Origin: an uncultured Rubrobacteraceae bacterium | Lineage (GTDB): Bacteria > Actinomycetota > Rubrobacteria > Rubrobacterales > Rubrobacteraceae | Length of the DNA: 9,525 nt | Assembly: GCA_902805985.1 (NCBI GenBank) | Contig: CADCUW010000647.1 | Span: forward strand, 1-9,525 | Direction of reading: 5' to 3' | In this document: piece after piece, positions 1 through 5,633 of the stretch | Numbering within the stretch: position 1 is the first letter of the stretch | How the letters are laid out: each line of letters opens with the position of its first letter | Program-made: the position numbers and the translations under genes | The notes under the pieces: generated by a model | What the model saw: the letters and a program-made list of their open reading frames with translations, nothing else | Databases searched by the model: none | Told to the model about the DNA's origin: nothing

Positions 1-9
1 TTTGTCCTG

Positions 10-26
10 GCGGCGCTAAGCGCCGC
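10..26. repeat. Short perfect hairpin
   Basis: GCGGCGC, then a TAA loop, then GCGCCGC: a 7-bp perfect stem with a 3-base loop. No T-run follows on either strand, so a terminator role is not supported. No gene is visible on either side of it inside the window. Confidence 0.4.
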
Positions 27-103
27 GAGTAGTGGGGCTATGACTTGTTCACCGAAGTCTCGAGTGTGCGAGCCGTGGCATCGGATTTATAACGGTTCGT
101 CCT

Positions 104-319
104 CTATCCACCGGCGGATGGACCTCGCCCAGCGCTGCCCCAGCTAAAACGACGACGAATCTCCCGACGCCGCGACGGCGCGGCCTCCAGAGGTTTCAAC
201 GTGCCGATCACGTTCGTGAAGCGGTCGGCGCGTGGGTTCTCCGCCGACAATTTGACACCGGTGCTGGCGGCGAAGCGAACGACCACGTCCGCTCCGGCGG
301 CAAGAGTAGGGACAACTGC
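104..319 (-). pseudogene. Unidentified minus-strand coding fragment
   Basis: An open minus-strand frame reads naturally from about residue AVVPTLAAGADVVVRFAAST through GVKLSAENPRADRFTNVIG to TLKPLEA, then turns Arg/Ser-rich before a TAG at 104-106. The composition of the first ~50 residues is unlike an out-of-frame shadow, and most codons end in G or C. No credible start codon with a ribosome-binding site is present, and the frame cannot be joined cleanly to the next fragment (426-611). I do not recognise the family. It is most likely the remains of a decayed gene and could also be chance. Confidence 0.25.
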
Positions 320-425
320 TCGTCCATGATGCCGCCTGTGGTGGGTTCGACCGGGACGCCCGCGGAAGGCACGGGGTCAGCGGCCCCGGTGCGGTCTCGG
401 TGAACCCAGAGGCGGCCGCGAGATC

Positions 426-611
426 TTACGTAGCGGAAGGCTCCGCCGGGGCCTTGTTGATGCGCTGCTTGGCCTTGCCCGTCCGCCAGTTGATGCTCGG
501 CATGACGACGTCAGGGTCGACCCTGTCCCGGTACTCGATGGCGATGTTGAGCAGCGAGTCGACTGTGTCGAGGTCCGGACATTGCCCGCCACCGACGAGA
601 AACGCTCCCGA
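426..611 (-). pseudogene. Unidentified 61-residue C-terminal coding fragment
   Basis: Between an upstream TAA (612-614) and a TAA at 426-428, the minus strand encodes 61 residues with natural composition, including DLDTVDSLLNIAIEYRDRV and MPSINWRTGKAKQRINKAPA, and with strong G/C preference at third codon positions. The opening stop directly upstream and the lack of a start suggest the C-terminus of a larger gene cut off by a frameshift or deletion. I do not recognise the family. It may belong to the same vanished gene as the fragment at 104-319, since both are minus strand and about 100 bp apart. Confidence 0.3.
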
Positions 612-737
612 TTACCCGTCCCCTACGCCGGGTGTCCGCAGCGGCGAGAACGGCCTTCGGAGAAACTACCGCCAGAAAACCCGGCCGCGCGCAGGGAGCT
701 TGCGGCGATGGCCCGAAACCCGTACCATTCGTCAAGA

Positions 738-777
738 TGCAGTAATGCAGCAACAACGTGGTGCAGTAATGCAGTAA
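738..777. promoter_or_regulatory. 8-bp tandem repeat array upstream of parA (operator/centromere)
   Basis: The motif TGCAGTAA occurs at 738-745, 762-769 and 770-777, with a one-mismatch copy (TGCAGCAA) at 746-753. All lie in one 8-bp register, with one degenerate unit (754-761) in the middle. The array ends 19 bp before the parA start. Short phased direct repeats next to a parA/RHH operon are the usual binding sites of RHH partition proteins: the omega protein of pSM19035 binds 7-bp heptads. I infer that the RHH protein encoded at 1399-1725 binds here to repress the operon, and perhaps also for segregation. The same motif returns downstream at 1755-1794. Confidence 0.7.
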
Positions 778-796
778 AAAGGCGGGAGGGTGCGGG

Positions 797-1402
797 TTGA
801 GGGTGGCGGTGGCGAACCTGAAGGGCGGGACGGCGAAGACCGTCACCTCCTACTTTTTGGCGGCGGGCCTCTCGCGGCGGGGCAGGACGCTGCTCGCGGA
901 CTGCGACCCGCAAGGGTCGGCTCTGTCGTGGGCCGCCGGCGCCGAGGAGGCCGGGGGCTCGGTGCCCTTCGAGGTGGTGGGGATGGCGGTCAAGGACGTC
1001 CACAGGAGGATCAAGGGCGTCGCCGGCGACTACGAGCACGTCGTCCTTGACACGCCGCCCGGGGACCTCGCGATAGCCCGGGCGGCGCTTTTGGCCGCGG
1101 ACGTGGCGCTGGTGGCCGTGCCGCCGACGGACATAGACCTCGACCGGGTCATGGCGACGCTGGAGCTCGTCGCCGAGGTGGAGGCCCTCAACGAGCTCTC
1201 GTTCCGGGTGCTCCTCACGAGGGTGCAGCGGACGGCGCGCGACGGCAGGGACGCCAGGGGCGAGATGGAGGGGATGGGCCTGCCGGTGATGCGGGCGGAG
1301 ATCCCGGCCAGGGTGGGCTACGCGAGGGCCTTCGGGGAACCCATCTCGGACCTCGGGGCGTACGAGGCCGTGGCCGCGGAGCTGCTCGGGGAGTCGCCGT
1401 GA
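797..1402 (+). CDS. parA: ParA-family partition ATPase
   Basis: A 201-residue ParA/MinD-type P-loop ATPase of the short class used by plasmids together with an RHH partner (ParF-like, type Ib). ATP-driven binding to the nucleoid would move or position plasmid copies. Motifs seen: deviant Walker A KGGTAKT at residues 9-15 with the signature lysine K9, the switch I-like DCDPQG at 35-40, and Walker B HVVLDTPPGD at 81-90. There is no N-terminal HTH extension, so it should not bind operator DNA itself. The TTG start at 797 is chosen because GGGAGGG (784-790) lies 6 bp upstream and the protein then begins right at the first beta strand (MRVAVANLKGG). The stop overlaps the next gene's GTG in GTGA (1399-1402), indicating translational coupling. 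Arginine is AGG in 9 of 17 cases. Confidence 0.92.
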   Translation: MRVAVANLKGGTAKTVTSYFLAAGLSRRGRTLLADCDPQGSALSWAAGAEEAGGSVPFEVVGMAVKDVHRRIKGVAGDYEHVVLDTPPGDLAIARAALLAADVALVAVPPTDIDLDRVMATLELVAEVEALNELSFRVLLTRVQRTARDGRDARGEMEGMGLPVMRAEIPARVGYARAFGEPISDLGAYEAVAAELLGESP

Positions 1403-1725
1403 GCGGGGAGAGGGCGCCCCGGGCATCGGATTTTTTGGGCGGCCGCGGGACCGGCGACGGACGGCGGTCCAAGATCGGACGCACGCTGCGCGGCGGGAGC
1501 GCCCCCACGCAGGAGGGCCAGGAGGCGCGGGCGGACCGGCCGAAGGGCCCCAAGAAGCCGGTGCGGATCACGGTGGACCTCGACGCCGAGCGTCACAGGC
1601 GCCTCAAACTCTACGCCCTGGACGCCGGCGCGAAGGGGGCTGAGGTGGTGCGGGCGCTGCTGGACGAGCTCGAGGCCGATCCCGACCTGTCGGACCGGAT
1701 AAAGGACCGGATCGACGGGCGTTGA
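1399..1725 (+). CDS. Ribbon-helix-helix partition partner protein (ParG/omega-like)
   Basis: A 108-residue protein in the position of the centromere-binding partner of ParA. The first ~50 residues are Gly/Arg/Ser-rich and look unstructured, as in ParG-type proteins, whose flexible tail contacts ParA (an arginine-finger-like role is known for ParG). Residues ~55-93 fit a ribbon-helix-helix fold: strand VRITVDLD (55-62), helix 1 about 63-76 (AERHRRLKLYALDAG), helix 2 about 78-93 (AKGAEVVRALLDELEA). The GTG start overlaps the parA stop by 4 bp. The obvious binding sites are the phased TGCAGTAA octads before parA and after this gene. The family call rests on fold pattern and context, not on a recognised close homologue. 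Confidence 0.8.
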   Translation: MSGERAPRASDFLGGRGTGDGRRSKIGRTLRGGSAPTQEGQEARADRPKGPKKPVRITVDLDAERHRRLKLYALDAGAKGAEVVRALLDELEADPDLSDRIKDRIDGR

Positions 1726-1754
1726 GCGCCCACGCGGCGATCACGAACCCATGA

Positions 1755-1794
1755 ATACTGCGTTACTGGATTACTGCATGCAGTAATCCAGCAT
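1755..1794. repeat. Downstream octad array with 26-bp palindrome (candidate parS)
   Basis: Five 8-bp units lie in register: ATACTGCG (1755), TTACTGGA (1763), TTACTGCA (1771), then in inverted orientation TGCAGTAA (1779) and TCCAGCAT (1787). The middle makes a perfect 26-bp palindrome at 1766-1791, with half-site CTGGATTACTGCA. This is the same motif as upstream of parA but arranged as converging half-sites. Lying between the convergent ends of the partition operon and the toxin gene, it does not suit a promoter operator, so a centromere is the better guess. The flanking DNA up to 1873 shows no gene, only a weak 5-bp hairpin (1803-1820). Confidence 0.65.
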
Positions 1795-1873
1795 TAAGGG
1801 AAAGGCTGGCCTCCGAGCCTGGCGCCGCAGCGTGTGCTGGCTTGGCCACCGCTATCCGCGCGAGCGTTGAGCG

Positions 1874-2360
1874 TTACTGGGGGTGGACGAGGCCTTCTTT
1901 GCCGGCGGCCCTCGTGAGGGGGTCGTCGAAGGTCATCATGGCGACCCGCGGTTCGTCGCCCTCTCGTGCGGCGGGTTCTCCCGCCTCCCGGCCGCCCTTC
2001 GCGAGTTCCTGGGCCTCTTCGCGTAATACCAGGGCCGTCGCCAGGTGGACGGCGTCGTACGCCCTCAGGGCGTGTTTGCGTGCCAGATCGCCCGCGCGGG
2101 CGATCACCTCACCCGTGACCGGGCGGGGCAGGTAGACCCCCAGGAAGTCTCGACGGAGCCGCCCCACGGCGGTGTCGTGCTCGTCGGCGGAGAAAGCCCC
2201 CTCGCGCTCCTTGCGGGCCAGGGCGGAGCGGGCCTCGACGTGGCCGATTTCGGAGACGGCCACCACGCGCGCCCCCCTGGACGGAGCTCTCCACCTCCCA
2301 AAGCCCCGGCTCGTCGGCGTAGAGCTTGACCAGGGCGGAGGTGTCCAGGTAGAGGATCAA
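1874..2360 (-). pseudogene. vapC: PIN-domain (VapC-type) toxin with one-base frameshift
   Basis: The first reading frame starts at TTG 2358-2360 and gives MILYLDTSALVKLYADEPG, the classic VapC N-terminus. It then degenerates near a run of six C on the plus strand (2272-2277). Removing one base there gives ...VQGARVVAVSEIGHVEARS and a continuous 161-residue protein ending VHPQ at a TAA (1874-1876). The repaired protein has the PIN acidic set: D6, E42, D102 (in AYDAVHLATA) and D145/D146 (TFDDPLTR). VapC toxins are Mg-dependent RNases that cleave tRNA or rRNA and are inhibited by the upstream-encoded antitoxin, here 15 bp away. As read, the toxin would be cut short and inactive. The alternative is a homopolymer error in the assembly, since the remaining frame shows no other damage. 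Confidence 0.85.
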
Positions 2361-2375
2361 CCCGGAAGACCGCGG

Positions 2376-2687
2376 CTAGTAGTCGCGGCCCTCGCGCTCG
2401 GCGAGCACCGCGTCGGAGAGCGTCCCGCCTTCCGGAAGCCTCGCGGCCTCCTCGCGCGGCACCCCCGGCTCCCCCGGCGCGCGACGGGCTCCCCCCGGGC
2501 GCCCGGAGAGGGCGTCGGCCAGGGAAGCACCACCCCCGTCGGCCTCCCCGGACGAGGCCCCCTGGAGGTAGCGCCTGAGCGCCTCCTCGAAGACCTCGTA
2601 GATCTTGCCGTCCCTCTTCGCGGCGACGATCTTCGCCGAGCGCAGCAGGTCCTCGTCTACATACGTCGTCATCTTCTTGCGCGCCAT
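2376..2687 (-). CDS. vapB: VapB-type antitoxin (ribbon-helix-helix N-terminus)
   Basis: A 103-residue protein directly upstream of the PIN toxin, in the usual antitoxin-first order. The N-terminus MARKKMTTYVDEDLLRSAKI followed by a helical stretch to about residue 42 fits a short ribbon-helix-helix DNA-binding domain: strand KKMTTYVDE, helix DLLRSAKIVAAKRD, helix KIYEVFEEALRRYLQ. The middle (about 43-85) is Gly/Ala/Pro-rich and probably disordered. The C-terminus GGTLSDAVLAEREGRDY resembles the toxin-embracing tail of VapB-like antitoxins. It would neutralise the toxin and repress its own operon. The 13-bp tandem repeats 27 bp upstream of the ATG are candidate operators. If the toxin frameshift is real, the antitoxin is an orphan that could still neutralise related toxins. 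Confidence 0.8.
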   Translation of the reverse strand: MARKKMTTYVDEDLLRSAKIVAAKRDGKIYEVFEEALRRYLQGASSGEADGGGASLADALSGRPGGARRAPGEPGVPREEAARLPEGGTLSDAVLAEREGRDY

Positions 2688-2713
2688 GACCGGAGTTTAC
2701 CCGCCCGCCAGCA

Positions 2714-2739
2714 AAACGGCGGCGCCAAACGGCGGCGCC
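2714..2739. promoter_or_regulatory. Perfect 13-bp tandem repeat upstream of the antitoxin gene
   Basis: AAACGGCGGCGCC occurs twice without a gap (2714-2726 and 2727-2739), each copy ending in the palindrome GGCGCC. The repeats begin 27 bp upstream of the vapB start on the minus strand, where the promoter is expected. This suits an operator for the autoregulating RHH antitoxin or toxin-antitoxin complex. The role is inferred from position only. Confidence 0.45.
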
Positions 2740-3009
2740 GCGTGCTCGAATCCGAGCCCGTACCCCTCGGGAACCCCGGCCAGACAGGGCCTCAGAAGCG
2801 CCAGGAGCCCCTCTGAGCCTCTCCTGACGCCTCTCGAGGGGTAGGGGCAGCGGCTGCGGCGTTCGGGGCGTCTACCGGCATCCTCCGCGCCGAGCGGCCG
2901 AGAGCCCGCAAACGGCAGCACCTCCACCCGGGATTACCTACCCATAATACCTCAGAGCTAGGGAAGCGTACGAAAGATCCGGGACGGATGGCCGCGACCC
3001 GCAGGAGTA
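2740..3009. other. Intergenic stretch between vapB promoter and rep 3' end, with two long-spaced inverted repeats
   Basis: No convincing gene is seen. Two inverted repeats are present. TACCCCTCG (2761-2769) pairs with CGAGGGGTA (2835-2843), a 9-bp match with a 65-bp spacer. ACCCATAATAC (2940-2950) pairs with GTATTATGGGT (3007-3017), an 11-bp match with a 56-bp spacer. The right arm of the second overlaps the rep stop codon. The spacers are too long for a simple terminator. The AT-rich arms stand out against the GC-rich surroundings. Confidence 0.4.
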
Positions 3010-4446
3010 TTATGGGTGGTACGTGACGCGCAGCCGCGCTCCTTCGCCGATCCTGGCTTCCAGGGCGGGCTCGATGGTGTTCTTGAAGCGGGTTTCGATG
3101 TACTCCTTGGCGAAGGGGTTTGGCACCCAGACGGTGAGGGCCGTGTTCGAGAGGCCGACCGGGACGATACCGTCGAACCACACCCCAAGGTAGGAGTCGT
3201 CCGTCCCGCTCGAGACGTCGCCCAGGACGGAAGCCCAGGCCTCGGCCGCCGCTGCGTCGGGTTCCGGCGGGGGAGGGGGCACGGTTGCCTCGTTCGCCTC
3301 GTTCGCGGGCGCGGGGTCTCGCGCGGGCACGGACCGCTCCGAGGAATCCGGCAGGGGGTCTTGGGGCGTTGCCTGCGTTGCGTCCTTTATGGCCCACCCT
3401 TCCTTTATGGCGGCCACGATCCAGCCCGCGCGGGAGGCAACCCTTCTCTGGCCGTCCACGGCGCCGGCGTAGAAGAGGCATTTGTCGGGGCCGTGGGCCA
3501 AGACCAAATCCCTGGCGGTTTGGCCGTCTATGCCTTCCAGGATCAGGCGCTCGACCGCGAAGGCCTCCTTGGGCTCCCCCGAGAGCTCGCGGGCCTTCTG
3601 GCGCCGCGCGAACGCCCGCGAGATGTTGTAGGTCACCCTGGTCTTGCCCTCGTACTCGACCCCGGAGAGGAAATCTTTCTCGGTGAGTTCGTCGTGGGCT
3701 TTTTGGAGGGCCCGTTTTATCTGCGAGGGGTACTGGTAGTCGAGGGGCACCTGGTCCCGGACGCCGAAGAGGTCCGTCTCCCAAGAGAGCCCGCCGGCGC
3801 GCTGCAGGTCCACGAGGCGGTAGAGCCGCTTGCTGATCGGGGAGCGCAGGCCCCAGTAGAAGTCCGAGTCGATCCCGCGCAGGTACTGGGCCACGTAATT
3901 GCGGATAAAGATGGGGTGGAAGCGCAGCACGTGCCGCTCGCGCACGGTCTGTCCCCTCACCTCGTGCTCGGCGAAGTGCACGCTCCAGATGTTGAAGGTG
4001 TCGACGATCCGGCGCTTCTCCTCCGCGGAGTAGAAGGCGTTTTTGGACTGCATAGACGTGGTAGCGATCCTGAGCAGGGAGTCCCGAATCTCCCTGTAGG
4101 CGCCGCCCGAGTCGTCCGACCAGCCGAGTATCTTCCTGAGCTCGTAGAGCGAGAAGCCGATCTCCCCGTCCTTGGGCATACCGCCCCGCTGCTGCAGGAG
4201 CTGCCAGACGGCCAGGAGCACGTCCTGATCGAGGGGCCCCGGCATCCCGTACTCGCCGGACGGCATGACCTTCCACACCTGGTTCAGCGATACCCCGCCT
4301 TCGCCCCGAACCTCCTTCTTAAAGACCCTGGCCTTCGTCCCGCGCTTCCTCGCCTTTAGCTCGAACAGCGGGAACTCCTCGAGGTTCTGCTCCGCGCCCA
4401 CCAACGGCGCGTATTCGGGGAACAGCGGCCACTGCAAGTTGCTCAT
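3010..4446 (-). CDS. rep: Plasmid replication initiator with C-terminal DnaA domain I-like module
   Basis: A 478-residue replication initiator of the 'replication initiator protein A' type. Residues ~60-290 form the core: PLDQDVLLAVWQLL (71-84), FSLYELRKILGW (98-109), YREIRDSLLRIATTSM (117-132), RLYRLVDLQRAG (207-218), and a second winged-helix part with PSQIKRALQKAHDEL (240-254). It would bind the iterons just upstream and open the origin. Residues ~290-400 are a variable linker, Pro/Ala/Glu-rich at 356-400. Residues ~401-477 resemble DnaA domain I: AEAWASVLG, then ALTVWVPNPFAKEYIETRF, IEPALEARIG and RLRVTYHP. In DnaA this domain contacts the replicative helicase DnaB and other factors. The ATG at 4446 is preferred: GGAGG lies about 12 bp upstream and MSNLQWPLFPEY opens the conserved region. 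A longer frame to 4545 would read into the AT-rich origin. Confidence 0.88.
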   Translation of the reverse strand: MSNLQWPLFPEYAPLVGAEQNLEEFPLFELKARKRGTKARVFKKEVRGEGGVSLNQVWKVMPSGEYGMPGPLDQDVLLAVWQLLQQRGGMPKDGEIGFSLYELRKILGWSDDSGGAYREIRDSLLRIATTSMQSKNAFYSAEEKRRIVDTFNIWSVHFAEHEVRGQTVRERHVLRFHPIFIRNYVAQYLRGIDSDFYWGLRSPISKRLYRLVDLQRAGGLSWETDLFGVRDQVPLDYQYPSQIKRALQKAHDELTEKDFLSGVEYEGKTRVTYNISRAFARRQKARELSGEPKEAFAVERLILEGIDGQTARDLVLAHGPDKCLFYAGAVDGQRRVASRAGWIVAAIKEGWAIKDATQATPQDPLPDSSERSVPARDPAPANEANEATVPPPPPEPDAAAAEAWASVLGDVSSGTDDSYLGVWFDGIVPVGLSNTALTVWVPNPFAKEYIETRFKNTIEPALEARIGEGARLRVTYHP

Positions 4447-4583
4447 CCGGACCCGGACCCTCCCTGACCTTCCATGCCCTCCCTGTTGTTGTTTAACAAA
4501 CAACAACCTAACAACAACAATACAGGGGAACGCCCCCAAACGCAAAAGAACATGCCCACTTGCAGGGATTTTTCGGGAGACGC
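4447..4583. other. Rep leader and AT-rich origin segment with 23-bp dyad
   Basis: Between the rep start and the iterons lies the most AT-rich DNA nearby. It contains a perfect dyad with 10-bp arms, GTTGTTGTTT (4485-4494) and AAACAACAAC (4498-4507), around AAC, followed by a further CAACAACAA run to 4520. This is the likely DNA-unwinding element and/or rep promoter region on the minus strand. No clear DnaA box (TTATNCACA) was found by eye, which would agree with the initiator carrying its own DnaA-like domain. Confidence 0.6.
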
Positions 4584-4737
4584 TTGTCGGGCGCCCCGGT
4601 AGTTTTTGTCGGGCGCCCCGGTAGTTTTTGTCGGGCGCCCCGGTAGTTTTTGTCGGGCGCCCCGGTAGTTTTTGTCGGGCGCCCCGGTAAGGCTTGCTAG
4701 CGACCCCGGTACCGTTTGTTCGGCGCCCCGGTAACGG
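4584..4737. repeat. Seven contiguous 22-bp iterons (plasmid origin)
   Basis: Units begin at 4584, 4606, 4628, 4650, 4672, 4694 and 4716, each 22 bp with no gaps (7 x 22 = 154 bp). The core is TTGTCGGGCGCCCCGGTA followed by four variable bases (GTTT in the first four). The first four are identical. The fifth keeps the core but ends AGGC-like. The sixth (TTGCTAGCGACCCCGGTA) and seventh (TTGTTCGGCGCCCCGGTA) diverge slightly. The 22-bp period is about two helical turns, so bound initiators would line up on one face. The position immediately upstream of rep, on the same side as the AT-rich dyad, is classic for an iteron-regulated origin with copy control by handcuffing. Confidence 0.93.
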
Positions 4738-4820
4738 CCGAAAAGCGTTTTACGCGGGGTCGGATAACGAAGTTTCGATGTTTTTGCAGGAACTTCTGGC
4801 CGTGAGGTGGGGCTTGCGTA

Positions 4821-4842
4821 CGGCGAGGTTTCGGCGAGGTTT
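4821..4842. repeat. Tandem 11-bp repeat abutting an outlying iteron
   Basis: CGGCGAGGTTT occurs at 4821-4831 and 4832-4842, running directly into the iteron that begins at 4841. The 11-bp period is half the iteron period, or one helical turn. It may be an accessory protein site or just local slippage. Confidence 0.45.
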
Positions 4843-4937
4843 GTCGGGCGCCCCGGTGTTACTTGTTGGGCGCCCCGGTACGCCGGTCGAGCGCGAGCAA
4901 ACGGTCGCGGGTTGTTTGTTGTGGGCCCCGGTACTTT
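4841..4937. repeat. Three outlying iterons (secondary cluster)
   Basis: Two adjacent copies begin at 4841 (TTGTCGGGCGCCCCGGTG) and 4863 (TTGTTGGGCGCCCCGGTA). A third, more degenerate copy begins at 4916 (TTGTTGTGGGCCCCGGTA). They have the same orientation as the main array but are out of its 22-bp register, separated from it by ~100 bp. Secondary iteron clusters are common in iteron plasmids as copy-number control (incompatibility) loci. A hairpin CGGAGC/GCTCCG follows at 4955-4978. Confidence 0.75.
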
Positions 4938-5115
4938 CGCGCGACCCGTCCTCTCGGAGCCGACCGGATGGCGCTCCGTGAAGGTGGGCCAGGAAGCGTT
5001 CGCGGCGGCGGAGGGGGGTTGGGAGGGCAACCCCGCGTGATGCTCAAAACCGGCGCGTTCGGTAAGGTTACCCGAGACCTCAGCCCGCGCGCCGCCCTCG
5101 GGGGTTTTGGCGTGG

Positions 5116-5157
5116 TCCCGGCCCGCTGGCCCCGGCCCGCTGGCCCCGGCCCGCCGG
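5116..5157. repeat. Three tandem 14-bp GC-rich repeats
   Basis: The unit CCCCGGCCCGCTGG is repeated at 5116-5129 (first base T), 5130-5143 (exact) and 5144-5157 (one change near the end). It lies in the otherwise empty stretch between the outlying iterons and the small gene at 5234. The stretch 4938-5233 shows no convincing gene. The function of the repeats is unknown. Confidence 0.6.
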
Positions 5158-5233
5158 CTTGGCAGCACGGGAGGAGGGCGCACGGCGGCGCCCGTGGTGG
5201 CGTAGGATGTTCGGGGATCGAAAAGGAGGGCGC

Positions 5234-5407
5234 ATGGGAGAGAACCCCGACCACGACCGCGAGGAGGTACCCGGCCGGCCCGCGGTCTCGCCGGAGAACA
5301 CGCGGGAGCAGGCGCAAGAGGGCAGGGAGCAGCGGGCCGAAGAGGGTAGGGGGGACCCGGCCACGAGGCTGCGCCTGTTCGTCCGGCGGCTTTTCGGGCG
5401 CCGGTGA
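5234..5407 (+). CDS. Small hypothetical protein (57 aa)
   Basis: The ATG at 5234 is preceded by an excellent ribosome-binding site (AAGGAGGG, 5223-5230) about 4 bp upstream, and a TAGGAT that could be a -10 box lies at 5203-5208. The 57-residue product has a strongly charged, Glu/Arg/Gln-rich and probably disordered or helical middle (ENTREQAQEGREQRAEEG) and a basic amphipathic tail (TRLRLFVRRLFGRR) that could bind membrane or nucleic acid. There is no signal peptide. I do not recognise the family. A longer version from 5159 is possible but has no comparable ribosome site. A perfect 12-bp palindrome, CCCGCCGGCGGG (5413-5424), starts 5 bp after the stop but has no T-run. Confidence 0.5.
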   Translation: MGENPDHDREEVPGRPAVSPENTREQAQEGREQRAEEGRGDPATRLRLFVRRLFGRR

Positions 5408-5517
5408 ACGGTCCCGCCGGCGGGCGAGGCCGGACGAAGCGCGGCGGGAGAACAGGCGCCCGGAACCCTCCGTATAACCCGCGTTTTGCATCGGCCGAGT
5501 GGGGTGCACGTCGTTGA

Positions 5518-5619
5518 CGGCGGCCCGGTGCCGAAGGGGTGAAAGGGAAAGGCGGTCCGATGGTGGAGACCTCGCCAAAAACCCTGCAACGCCCGCGCGG
5601 AGCGAGGCCCGGCAGAACG
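5518..5619 (+). repeat. Left ~100-bp inverted repeat (matches 7546-7636)
   Basis: Two blocks match the reverse complement of the right copy. Block 1 is CGGCGGCCCGGTGCCG (5518-5533), exact against 7621-7636. Block 2 is 5567-5619, 52 of 53 bases identical to 7546-7598 reversed. The middle differs (33 bp here, 22 bp there). Block 2 contains a possible stem CCTCGC (5570-5575) / GCGAGG (5602-5607). This copy sits just upstream of the ATG at 5634. It contains GGTGCC, GGTGAAAGGGAA (5538-5549) and GGAGACC (5565-5571), reminiscent of conserved ends of cobalamin riboswitches, but far too short for a whole one. The larger inverted-repeat arrangement encloses the crotonase/HxlR pair. Confidence 0.85.
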
Positions 5620-5633
5620 GAGTCGCTGGTAAG

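Noticed and set aside
623..1426. 267-codon minus-strand frame across parA
   Set aside because: It is an antisense shadow of parA, which has intact Walker motifs in the plus frame.
2792..4276. Long minus-strand open frame (494 codons) overlapping rep
   Set aside because: It is an Arg/Pro/Gly-rich out-of-frame shadow of the rep gene, without domains. The rep frame has clear homology features.
3016..4359. Long plus-strand open frame (447 codons) opposite rep
   Set aside because: It is an antisense shadow of a GC-rich gene, with no recognisable motifs and no ribosome site.
4584..4737. CRISPR array
   Set aside because: The 22-bp units are contiguous with no unique spacers, and there are no cas genes. 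They are iterons.
5159..5208. Promoter TTGGCA ... TAGGAT before the small gene
   Set aside because: The 38-bp spacing is far too long. Only the TAGGAT remains as a weak -10 candidate.
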